Of a stretch of DNA of 12,026 nt, positions 6,794 through 12,026 are shown piece after piece; positions within the stretch are counted from its first letter, which is position 1; every line of letters starts with the position of its first letter. This stretch comes from Deltaproteobacteria bacterium (GTDB lineage: Bacteria > Myxococcota_A > UBA9042 > DTJE01). The stretch is taken from contig JADHTP010000074.1 in assembly GCA_016784945.1 (NCBI GenBank), positions 1 to 12,026 of the forward strand, given 5' to 3'. The notes beneath the pieces are model-generated. The model was not told the DNA's origin. It saw only the letters and a program-made list of their open reading frames with translations, and did no database searches. The translations under genes were made by a program, and so were the position numbers.

Positions 6794-7387
6794 TCACTCC
6801 TCCAAGCCCGGCACCCGGTCACCGTCCAGGTTCGGCATGTCCATCAGGGGCTGGTAACCCTTGCGGGGATAGTCCTTTCGAAGGGGATGTCCCTCGAATT
6901 CCGGGTACAGAAGCATGCGTCTGAGGTCCGGGTGTCCGCTGAAGCGAACGCCGAACATGTCGTAGACCTCGCGCTCGAACCAGTTGAAGCCCTTGAGCAC
7001 GGCAGTCCCGCTGGGGACCACGGCGTCGTCCTCTTCCACCCGCACCTTGACCCGGATCATCGCGCCCCGGGACAGACTGCGCAGGTGATAGACCACCTCG
7101 AATCGCGGGCCGTCACACTCGCCAAGGTTCGGCGTGGTGTGGGTGGCCAGCATGGGATTCATGGGATCCGTCTCGCTTTCAGGCGGCTCGGACAGGCCGA
7201 TGCGGTCCACGCAGGTCACGTCCAGGGGCATGCAGAAATCCAGGGCGGGGTCGTCCCGCAGGAACTCCAGGATGGGGACCAGCCCTTCGCGGCTGACCAG
7301 GAGCGTGTCGTCCCCGTGCTGACGATGGGTCTCCAGCACGAAGTCGGGAAACTGCTTCTTGACACTGTCAGAGGCCCATTCACTCAT
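6794..7387 (-). CDS. nuoC: NADH-quinone oxidoreductase subunit C (NuoC, 30-kDa type)
   Basis: 197 aa. The C-terminal half carries the family signature: EREVYDMFGVRFSGHPDLRR (138-157), then EFEGHPLRKDYP (163-174). NuoC is a structural subunit of the hydrophilic arm that packs on NuoD and NuoB. ATG 7387 lies inside the end of nuoA (8-bp overlap with the nuoA TGA), with GGGAGG just upstream, so translation is coupled. A longer in-frame extension upstream would run through nuoA and is not real. Residues about 64-94, between two central strands, form a Pro/Thr/Glu-rich insertion that most NuoC proteins lack, including a Cys at 91. NuoB, normally encoded between A and C, is missing at this junction. 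Confidence 0.96.
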   Translation of the reverse strand: MSEWASDSVKKQFPDFVLETHRQHGDDTLLVSREGLVPILEFLRDDPALDFCMPLDVTCVDRIGLSEPPESETDPMNPMLATHTTPNLGECDGPRFEVVYHLRSLSRGAMIRVKVRVEEDDAVVPSGTAVLKGFNWFEREVYDMFGVRFSGHPDLRRMLLYPEFEGHPLRKDYPRKGYQPLMDMPNLDGDRVPGLEE

Positions 7388-7796
7388 TTTCGCCTCCCGC
7401 AGCCGGCCGCTCGAAGGCCCAGTCCAGCGCCCCCTTCCTCCAGACGTACCAGAGTCCCATAGCCAGGACCCCGACGAACAGCAGGACTTCCGCCAGCGCG
7501 ATCGACGCGTACACGGGATCATTCAGGAGATCCCGGTAACTGACGGCCCAGGGGATCAGGAAGATGGCCTCGATATCGAAGACGACGAAGAAGATCGCGA
7601 CCACGTAGAACTTGACGCTGAACCTCTTGCGCGTGGGCTCGGCGGGCAGGTTCCCGCACTCGAACGACTCGCTCTTGGCCCCGGTGAGGACCTTGGGGCC
7701 CAGAATGGAGTTCATGACCAGGATGGCTCCCACCAGACCCGTGGAAAGCACCAGGGTGAGAACGATGGCCACATAGGGTAGATAATCGGCTCCCAT
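7380..7796 (-). CDS. nuoA: NADH-quinone oxidoreductase subunit A (NuoA)
   Basis: 138 aa with three membrane helices (about 6-28, 62-84 and 96-118), as in NuoA/ND3. The conserved SESFECG loop holds C47, the counterpart of the ND3 loop Cys that senses the quinone-site conformation. KFYVVAIFFVVFDIEAIFL with D74 and E76 in the second helix is diagnostic. ATG 7796 is chosen because GGAGG lies at 7801-7805 and because it matches normal family length. A start further out at 7865 would add 23 non-conserved residues and would lie upstream of the likely transcription start. First gene of the nuo cluster. Confidence 0.96.
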   Translation of the reverse strand: MGADYLPYVAIVLTLVLSTGLVGAILVMNSILGPKVLTGAKSESFECGNLPAEPTRKRFSVKFYVVAIFFVVFDIEAIFLIPWAVSYRDLLNDPVYASIALAEVLLFVGVLAMGLWYVWRKGALDWAFERPAAGGENE

Positions 7797-7800
7797 GCTA

Positions 7801-7805
7801 CCTCC
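7801..7805 (-). promoter_or_regulatory. Ribosome binding site fixing the nuoA start
   Basis: GGAGG on the minus strand, 4 nt before ATG 7796. It rules out the upstream in-frame start at 7865 as the main initiation site. Confidence 0.7.
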
Positions 7806-7836
7806 GCGCCGGCACTTGGCCAGCCTATCCGGCGGC

Positions 7837-7865
7837 ACCATAGCAGAAGGTACGGGGCCGATCAA
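7837..7865 (-). promoter_or_regulatory. Extended -10 sigma70-type promoter of the nuo operon
   Basis: On the minus strand TTGATC (7865-7860), a 17-nt spacer and TATGGT (7842-7837), preceded by TG at 7845-7844, give a -35 (4 of 6), optimal spacing and an extended -10 (4 of 6 plus TGn). Transcription would begin near 7830, leaving a leader of about 33 nt before nuoA. This is the best promoter candidate in the window, though assigned by eye. Confidence 0.5.
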
Positions 7866-7871
7866 TGACGC

Positions 7872-7898
7872 AAAAACCGTGATCCACGCTTCGCGTGG
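7872..7898 (-). terminator. Hairpin plus T-run after the PAP2 gene
   Basis: Minus-strand stem CCACGC/GCGTGG (7898-7893 and 7889-7884) with a GAA loop, followed after 7 nt by TTTTT (7876-7872). It lies 15 nt past the PAP2 stop and before the nuo promoter. The T-run is farther from the stem than in a classic intrinsic terminator, so efficiency is uncertain. Confidence 0.4.
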
Positions 7899-7913
7899 GA
7901 GGCCCGATCGGAC

Positions 7914-8789
7914 TCAGTCTTCGGGGAGGAGTTGACGGGCTCTCTCGGGTATCTTGTCCGGGTTCCGCCAGATCCACTTCAGGAGCCAGAAGGTGAGGCC
8001 CGCCAGCGCGAAGCCGGCGATGGCATCCACGATGTAGTGCTGCTTGGTGAACACGGTGGACAGGGCGATGAGAAAGGCCGTGAGCAGGCCCCAGGCGCCC
8101 AGCCTTGGCGAGGCCTCGTACAGGGCGAGGGCCGACAGGAGCGCCACGGCGCAGTGGGTGGACGGAAGGCAGTTCCAGGGCGGGTCCTGCCCGTGGACGA
8201 TCTGCATCAGCCAGACCGGGAAGGACTGGTTTTCGGGCAGGTCCGGACGGGGGAAGGTGACCGGCATGGTCAGGAAGATGGTGTAACTGATCGCCAGCAT
8301 CACAACGAGGCCGATGACCAGCCGCAGGAGGTCCCCGTTCTTCGTGGCGCGGAAGAAGGGCAGCACGAACAGGGGGTAGACGCAGATGTACAGGAACGCG
8401 TAGGACGGCACGAAGGGGACAAACTTGTCGAAACGTTCCCACTCGGGGGGCAGCAACCGGGCATTGGCCGGGTCCGTGAGTATCCCGACGCCGAAGTAGC
8501 CGCCGGACCAGAAGCCGCACATGAGGAACCCGGTGACCGCCCAGGGGATCCAGTGCTCCCACGCGAATCCGGCCAGTTCACCGCGCTCGGCCAGCACCCG
8601 CCACACCGTCAGGGTCAGGGGCACCACCGCCACGAACAGCCACACGCGAAGCGCGGGATTGATGTCGAACCCGATGTCCAGGCCGCCGACCAGCACGAAG
8701 AGGCCCTGCTGCACCACGATCAGAAAGAAGATGTAGTAGAACAGGAACCGCCGTAGGGCCCCGTGGGTGACGGCCGGGTTGGATGTCAT
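7914..8789 (-). CDS. PAP2-superfamily integral membrane phosphatase or phosphotransferase
   Basis: 291 aa with about six membrane helices (for example 14-35, 48-64, 82-103, 130-147, 157-175, 235-270). It has the PAP2 catalytic motifs: RP at 181-182, NCLPSTH with H212 at 206-212, and TKQHYIVD with H251 and D255 at 248-255. H251 would form the phospho-histidine intermediate. The conserved Lys of classic motif 1 (K-x6-RP) is not visible before R181, and motif 3 lacks the usual SR start. This is as seen in the PAP2_3 / inositolphosphorylceramide-synthase-like branch rather than the PgpB branch. The substrate is probably a lipid phosphate or phospholipid headgroup and cannot be fixed further. ATG 8789 overlaps the TGA of the preceding gene as ATGA, so the two are coupled; a longer upstream frame inside that gene is not real. 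Confidence 0.88.
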   Translation of the reverse strand: MTSNPAVTHGALRRFLFYYIFFLIVVQQGLFVLVGGLDIGFDINPALRVWLFVAVVPLTLTVWRVLAERGELAGFAWEHWIPWAVTGFLMCGFWSGGYFGVGILTDPANARLLPPEWERFDKFVPFVPSYAFLYICVYPLFVLPFFRATKNGDLLRLVIGLVVMLAISYTIFLTMPVTFPRPDLPENQSFPVWLMQIVHGQDPPWNCLPSTHCAVALLSALALYEASPRLGAWGLLTAFLIALSTVFTKQHYIVDAIAGFALAGLTFWLLKWIWRNPDKIPERARQLLPED

Positions 8790-9196
8790 GGTGATCCATC
8801 CGCCAGTGCCCGGCTGGCCACGGACTTCACGTCCTTGTCGCCTTCGCTCGCCACCACCCGCGCCAGCAGCGACCGGACCACGGGGCGTTCCACGAAGGGA
8901 GCCAGGTTCGTGACGGCAAAGAGCCGCACGCCGGGTTCGTCGTCGGCCACCATGACGATCAGAACCCCGATCCGCTTCTCCAGGGTCAGGAGGCCGAGGC
9001 GTTTCCTGGACTGTGCCTTCGACTTCAGGTCCCCCTTCATCACCAGTTCGCGAAGCCCCTGGGCCTGTTCCTGGATTTCGGCGGGTACCTCCGGGACCTC
9101 TTCCTTGGCCGTGCCGTGCCACCAGTAGACGCCGTAGCCGGCAGCGGCGGCCAGGATGACCAGGGTCCCGAAAGCCACTTTCGGACCGCGTTTCAT
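8786..9196 (-). CDS. Small membrane-anchored HEAT-repeat-like protein
   Basis: 136 aa. Residues 1-7 are basic and 8-27 form a single membrane helix. The remainder is probably periplasmic and helical. Residues about 60-132 resemble two to three HEAT repeats (DDEPGVRLFAVTNLAPF followed by RPVVRSLLARVVAS and DKDVKSVASRAL). HEAT repeats bind partner proteins. ATG 9196 has a GGAGG site at 9201-9205. The stop overlaps the PAP2 start by 4 bp, so this protein and the phosphatase are made together and may act together. No enzyme motif is present and I do not know a characterised homologue. An uncleaved signal anchor is favoured because no clean cleavage site is seen. Confidence 0.7.
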   Translation of the reverse strand: MKRGPKVAFGTLVILAAAAGYGVYWWHGTAKEEVPEVPAEIQEQAQGLRELVMKGDLKSKAQSRKRLGLLTLEKRIGVLIVMVADDEPGVRLFAVTNLAPFVERPVVRSLLARVVASEGDKDVKSVASRALADGSP

Positions 9197-9229
9197 TGTG
9201 CCTCCGAGGTGTCGATCGTGTCAGGCCGG

Positions 9230-9258
9230 AGTTTCCGACGTTTGTGGCCCCCGGTCAA
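9230..9258 (-). promoter_or_regulatory. Candidate promoter for the HEAT-PAP2 pair
   Basis: Minus-strand TTGACC (9258-9253, 5 of 6 to the -35 consensus), a 17-nt spacer and GAAACT (9235-9230, only 3 of 6). The -10 is weak. The leader would be about 27 nt. Confidence 0.25.
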
Positions 9259-9302
9259 GGCACAGGTTACTTCCCTTGAATTTCATGGTTTTCGGCATGT
9301 TC

Positions 9303-9332
9303 TTGGTCCTCCTACGCGCGCGGTTCTACAAT
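9303..9332 (+). promoter_or_regulatory. Candidate promoter for the TPR lipoprotein-LysM operon
   Basis: TTGGTC (9303-9308), an 18-nt spacer and TACAAT (9327-9332, 5 of 6 to the -10 consensus). The expected start near 9339 leaves about 27 nt before the TTG start codon. It is divergent from the HEAT-PAP2 promoter region. Confidence 0.4.
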
Positions 9333-9355
9333 CAATGCGGTAGCGTCTGTCCAAC

Positions 9356-9360
9356 GGAGG
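9356..9360 (+). promoter_or_regulatory. Ribosome binding site deciding a TTG start
   Basis: GGAGG, 5 nt before TTG 9366. No ATG or GTG in frame has a comparable site, and initiation here gives a perfect lipoprotein signal peptide. Confidence 0.75.
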
Positions 9361-9365
9361 AATCA

Positions 9366-10232
9366 TTGCGCACCCTGGCGCTCGGAATTTCCATGGTCGC
9401 TCTCGTGGGATGCGGTGGCGGCATGAAGCAGGTCGAACAGGACCTGAGAAGCCTGCGGACCCGCGTGGACAGCCTGGCCCGATCCACCTCGGCCATCCGG
9501 AACCGGATGGAGGACGTGGAGAACAGGGTCCTGCTCATCCAGGACGAGGTGGAGACCCAGAAGGTGGTGGCCATGCGGGGCAGTTCGCGGCCAGTGGCGC
9601 CCCTGCCCCTCCCCACGGTCAAACTGACCCCCGTGCGCGACGAGCCGGTCCGTGCCAGGGCCCCCGAACCCGACTACGACACCGGCGACTTCCTCACGGG
9701 CGAGCAGAAGGCGTCCGACAGCGTGTACCAGGAACTGGACGACACGGGACGGCTGGTTTCCAACGGCCGGCGCGTCAAGCCGGCAAAGGCCCGTCCCCGG
9801 ATGAAGGTCCGCAACGTCCAGCCGCCGAAAAAGAAGCGTGCGGCCCGGGCGGAAGGCCCGGATCCGCTGCGGCAGTACGGCAAGGCCTACGAAATCTACA
9901 AGCAGGGCCGGTCAAGGGAGGCCATCGTCCTGTTCAGGGAGTTCGTTGTTCAGTACCCGAGGCACGCCTACGCGGACAACGCCCAGTACTGGGTCGGCGA
10001 ATGCCTCTACGACCTGCGGGACTTCGAGGGTGCCAAGCGGGAGTTCATGGCCGTGGTCACCGAGCACCCCGACGGGAACAAGGTGCCGGACGCCATGGTC
10101 AAAGTGGGACTGTGCGGAAAGAACATGGGCCTAAACGAAGAGGCCCGGCGGATGTTCAACACCGTCATGCTGACCTACCCGGACAGCGAGGCGGCGGCCG
10201 TGGCCATGAGGCTCACGGGAGAGATGCCGTGA
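9366..10232 (+). CDS. YbgF/CpoB-like TPR lipoprotein with N-terminal coiled coil
   Basis: 288 aa from a TTG start. Residues 1-16 are a lipoprotein signal peptide with lipobox LVGC (C16); Gly at +2 predicts outer-membrane sorting. Residues about 20-66 form heptad-patterned coiled coil (VEQDLRSLRTRVDSLARS and following). A Pro-rich, then basic linker spans 75-165. The C-terminus (about 167-280) has three tetratricopeptide repeats, with QYGKAYEIYKQGRSREAIVL starting the first. Coiled coil plus TPR is the YbgF/CpoB architecture, which in E. coli links the Tol-Pal system to peptidoglycan synthesis. Here tol and pal are not adjacent, and CpoB is normally soluble rather than lipidated, so a TPR protein in some other envelope complex is possible. 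The LysM gene follows after 22 nt in a likely operon. Upstream in-frame ATGs would add a Cys-rich N-terminus without homology. Confidence 0.85.
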   Translation: MRTLALGISMVALVGCGGGMKQVEQDLRSLRTRVDSLARSTSAIRNRMEDVENRVLLIQDEVETQKVVAMRGSSRPVAPLPLPTVKLTPVRDEPVRARAPEPDYDTGDFLTGEQKASDSVYQELDDTGRLVSNGRRVKPAKARPRMKVRNVQPPKKKRAARAEGPDPLRQYGKAYEIYKQGRSREAIVLFREFVVQYPRHAYADNAQYWVGECLYDLRDFEGAKREFMAVVTEHPDGNKVPDAMVKVGLCGKNMGLNEEARRMFNTVMLTYPDSEAAAVAMRLTGEMP

Positions 10233-10254
10233 GGATCGCCTCGGAGGATTTGTG

Positions 10255-11271
10255 ATGAGAACCAAACCAATTGTCGCCGCCCTTTTACTTGCCGTCACCA
10301 CGTTCACCCTGAACGCGACGGCCGAGCAAGCGGAGATCACGGTGACCGGTTCCAGCGTGGGGGAAGTGGACGTCTACGTGGCCGAGGAAGGGGACACCCT
10401 CTGGGACGTGGCGGACCGCTTCTTCGAAGACCCCTGGTACTGGCCCACGCTGTGGTCCTTCAACCCGCACATCACCAACCCGAACTGGATCTTCCCGGGT
10501 GACCTGGTCTTCCTGGTGCCGCCCAAGCCCAAACCGCCGAAAAAGGAAGGATACGAGGTGACCGAGGCCCGTTATTCCGTGGGCCCGCAATGGGAGCAGG
10601 TCCTGGGACGCCGAATGGGGTTCCTTTCGGAAAAGGAATACGAGGGATCGGGGGTCATCGACCACTCCCGAGAGGAAAAGGTGATGCTCAGCGAAACGGA
10701 CGAAATGTACATCCGTTTCGAAACGGCCCGGCGGATCAAGGCGGGTGACCTGTTCCTGGTGTACCGGGCGGAGAAGGAAATCGACCACCCCGTGACCGAT
10801 GACTTCCTGGGCTACCAGGTGCGCTACCTCGGTGTCGCCAAGGCCACGTCAACGGAAAAGACCCAGAACAAGGCGGTCCTGCTGGACACCTTCGAGGAAA
10901 TGGAGAGGGGGGACCGTGTGGCGCCCTACGCGCCCATCGAAAGGACGGTACCGCCGGTGCGCAACGCCGCCGCCGTGGCGGGCACCATCGTGCTGACCTT
11001 CGACAACGTGGAGATGCTGGGCGAATACCACTACGTGATCATCGATCGCGGCACCAAGGACGGCGTGGCCGCCGGCAACCGGTTCCTGGTCCGCGAGCGG
11101 GGCGACGGCCGGTACGACGTGGACGATGACGACCTGGAAGATTTCCCCTACGAGAACTATGGGGAGATCCTGATCATCGAAACCCGCGAAAGCACATGTC
11201 TGGGCATCGTCACCTACGCCATCCGCGAATTCGCCGTGGGCGCCGCCGTGGACATGATGCCGGGGTACTAG
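10255..11271 (+). CDS. Secreted LysM peptidoglycan-binding protein
   Basis: 338 aa. The signal peptide is at 1-23 (LNATA then EQAE). A LysM domain at about 40-89 (EEGDTLWDVADRFFEDPWYW, then NP and IFPGDLVFLVP) binds glycan strands. A Pro/Lys linker (89-97) and a large uncharacterised region of mixed beta character follow, with VIIDRGTKDGVAAGNRFLVR at 261-280 as its clearest conserved-looking motif. No peptidase or hydrolase motif is seen, so it is more likely a periplasmic structural or adaptor protein than an autolysin. Start: GTG 10252 and ATG 10255 are adjacent, and ATG lies 7 nt after GGAGG and is preferred. Co-transcribed with the upstream TPR lipoprotein, suggesting joint work at the peptidoglycan layer. 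LysM-first proteins of this size are common in myxobacterial-type genomes. Confidence 0.87.
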   Translation: MRTKPIVAALLLAVTTFTLNATAEQAEITVTGSSVGEVDVYVAEEGDTLWDVADRFFEDPWYWPTLWSFNPHITNPNWIFPGDLVFLVPPKPKPPKKEGYEVTEARYSVGPQWEQVLGRRMGFLSEKEYEGSGVIDHSREEKVMLSETDEMYIRFETARRIKAGDLFLVYRAEKEIDHPVTDDFLGYQVRYLGVAKATSTEKTQNKAVLLDTFEEMERGDRVAPYAPIERTVPPVRNAAAVAGTIVLTFDNVEMLGEYHYVIIDRGTKDGVAAGNRFLVRERGDGRYDVDDDDLEDFPYENYGEILIIETRESTCLGIVTYAIREFAVGAAVDMMPGY

Positions 11272-11274
11272 GGG

Positions 11275-11338
11275 CGTTGATCGTAGGGAAGAGCCCGATC
11301 CCGAATCCTAACGAACGATAGACGAATCACGATCAACG
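11275..11338. repeat. 10-bp inverted repeat flanking part of the uvrC leader
   Basis: CGTTGATCGT (11275-11284) and ACGATCAACG (11329-11338) are perfect reverse complements 44 nt apart. The first arm begins 4 nt after the LysM gene stop; the second lies inside the heptad array. The pair could form a long-loop hairpin, or it may be one more heptad unit in inverted orientation. Confidence 0.6.
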
Positions 11339-11359
11339 GTCGACGATAAACGATAAACT
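11297..11359. repeat. Degenerate 7-bp tandem repeat upstream of uvrC
   Basis: In a strict 7-nt register the units from 11311 are ACGAACG, ATAGACG, AATCACG, ATCAACG, GTCGACG, ATAAACG and ATAAACT; two more divergent units precede (11297-11310). Six successive units from 11311 end in ACG. The last units read CGATAAA, the same CGATARR core as the array at 2116-2143 on the minus strand. The array ends 7 nt before the uvrC ATG. Confidence 0.8.
11354..11359 (+). promoter_or_regulatory. Candidate -10 hexamer for a leaderless uvrC mRNA
   Basis: TAAACT (4 of 6 to TATAAT, TAnnnT type) lies 7 nt before ATG 11367, where transcription would start at or next to the A of ATG. No convincing -35 is visible 16-18 nt upstream. 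The hexamer is formed by the last heptad unit. Confidence 0.3.
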
Positions 11360-11366
11360 CTCTCCC

Positions 11367-12026
11367 ATGTCCTGGACCAAGGCCCAGATCCGCAAGCACA
11401 CGGCCAACCTTCCCGAGGTCCCCGGGGTCTACCTCATGCGGGGACACGAGGGGCAGGTCCTCTACGTGGGCAAGGCCATCAACCTGAAGAGCCGTGTGGG
11501 CTCCTACTTCCACAAGTCCGGCGACCCCAGACCCTTCGTGGGCCTGCTGCACGACGTCCTGGACCGCATCGAGACCGTGGTCACGGGCAACGAGAAGGAA
11601 GCCCTGATCCTGGAAAACGAACTGATCAAGAAGCACAAGCCGCCCTTCAACATCTTCCTGCGTGACGACAAAAGCTACCTGTACCTGCGCATCGACCCCG
11701 GGGCCGATTTCCCGCGCCTCGACCTGGTCCGTCGTCGCCGCCGGGACGGGGCCACCTACTTCGGCCCCCACCATTCGGCCTCGTCGGTGCGGGGCACCCA
11801 CGCCATGGTGAACCGTCATTTCGGTCTCAGAACCTGTCGGGACCACCAGTTCCGCAACCGGAGCCGCCCCTGCCTGGAACACCAGATGGGCCGGTGCATG
11901 GGGCCCTGCTCGGGACTCGGGAGCCCCGGTGAATACGGACGGCGGGTCAAGGCGGCCCTGCTCTTCCTGAAGGGCCGTCACGACCAGGTCCTGAAGGTGC
12001 TGGCACAGCGTATGACGACTGCTTCG
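11367..12026 (+). CDS. uvrC: Excinuclease ABC subunit C (UvrC), N-terminal 220 residues, truncated by right edge
   Basis: The frame is open to the window end. The GIY-YIG nuclease domain occupies about 14-95: LPEVPGVYLM, then VLYVGKA with Y33 and K36, R43 in LKSRV, and E83 in ILENE, matching the catalytic set that cuts 3' to a lesion. C157, C169, C177 and C181 have spacings 12, 8 and 4, identical to the four Cys reported to bind a [4Fe-4S] cluster in E. coli UvrC. The start of the next helical segment (193-215) is present; the UVR, RNase H-like and HhH domains lie off the window. UvrC joins the UvrB-DNA complex in nucleotide excision repair. ATG 11367 is the first possible start (in-frame TAG at 11319) and has no Shine-Dalgarno. 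The upstream gap of 95 nt suggests its own promoter rather than read-through from the LysM gene. Confidence 0.97.
   Translation, partial: MSWTKAQIRKHTANLPEVPGVYLMRGHEGQVLYVGKAINLKSRVGSYFHKSGDPRPFVGLLHDVLDRIETVVTGNEKEALILENELIKKHKPPFNIFLRDDKSYLYLRIDPGADFPRLDLVRRRRRDGATYFGPHHSASSVRGTHAMVNRHFGLRTCRDHQFRNRSRPCLEHQMGRCMGPCSGLGSPGEYGRRVKAALLFLKGRHDQVLKVLAQRMTTAS

Noticed and set aside
5276..7462. Plus-strand frames of about 350 codons (5276-6340 and 6419-7462)
   Set aside because: They are antisense to nuoD and nuoC, which have clear family signatures; GC-rich third-position bias explains the lack of stops.
8790..9122. N-terminal extension of the PAP2 protein by 111 residues
   Set aside because: It would lie entirely inside the HEAT-like gene in another frame, is Gly/Arg/Pro-rich, and ATG 8789 with ATGA coupling gives the normal family start.
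9156..9365. N-terminal extension of the TPR lipoprotein from ATG 9156
   Set aside because: It would overlap the divergent HEAT gene and bury the lipoprotein signal peptide; TTG 9366 has a strong GGAGG site.
11268..11981. Minus-strand frame of 237 codons opposite uvrC
   Set aside because: UvrC on the plus strand has GIY-YIG and the four-Cys motif; the antisense frame has no recognisable feature.

Overview
This is GC-rich bacterial chromosome with tightly packed genes. All recognisable genes are core-metabolism or cell-envelope genes of a Gram-negative, respiring bacterium: proton-pumping complex I (nuo), an outer-membrane beta-barrel, a YbgF/CpoB-like lipoprotein, a secreted LysM protein and UvrC. 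The secreted Cys-rich protein with an eight-cysteine-cluster signature, the LysM protein and the overall style suggest a myxobacterial or other former 'deltaproteobacterial' lineage. That placement is an inference from gene content only; no marker here fixes the phylum.

Layout. Minus strand, 1-2046: a truncated secreted Cys-rich protein (1-491) and a 451-residue predicted outer-membrane beta-barrel (691-2046). At 2047-2344 lies a gene-free stretch with four perfect copies of a 7-bp repeat and several inverted repeats. Minus strand, 2345-7796: a compact complex I operon transcribed nuoA-nuoC-nuoD-nuoG-nuoH-nuoI, with overlaps or gaps of 18 nt or less and a good extended -10 promoter in front of nuoA. 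It lacks nuoB between A and C, nuoE/F between D and G, and nuoJKLMN after I, so the rest of complex I must be encoded elsewhere if the enzyme is made. Minus strand, 7914-9196: a translationally coupled pair, a small membrane-anchored HEAT-like protein and a PAP2-family integral membrane phosphatase or transferase. A hairpin with a T-run separates them from nuoA.

A divergent promoter region (9197-9365) separates these from the plus-strand genes. The plus-strand genes are a TTG-initiated lipoprotein with a coiled coil and C-terminal TPRs, a periplasmic LysM protein, and the N-terminal 220 codons of uvrC, which runs off the right edge. The 95-nt gap before uvrC is largely a degenerate 7-bp tandem repeat with the same CGATARR core as the repeat at 2116-2143.

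The main points of interest are the fragmented nuo gene set, the shortened NuoG with an acidic tail, the shared heptad repeats in two separate intergenic regions, and two genes (the beta-barrel gene and uvrC) without a Shine-Dalgarno sequence but with a TAnnnT hexamer 7-9 nt before ATG, which suggests leaderless mRNAs. I found no CRISPR array, tRNA, rRNA, transposase or phage gene, and no convincing new defence or mobile system.
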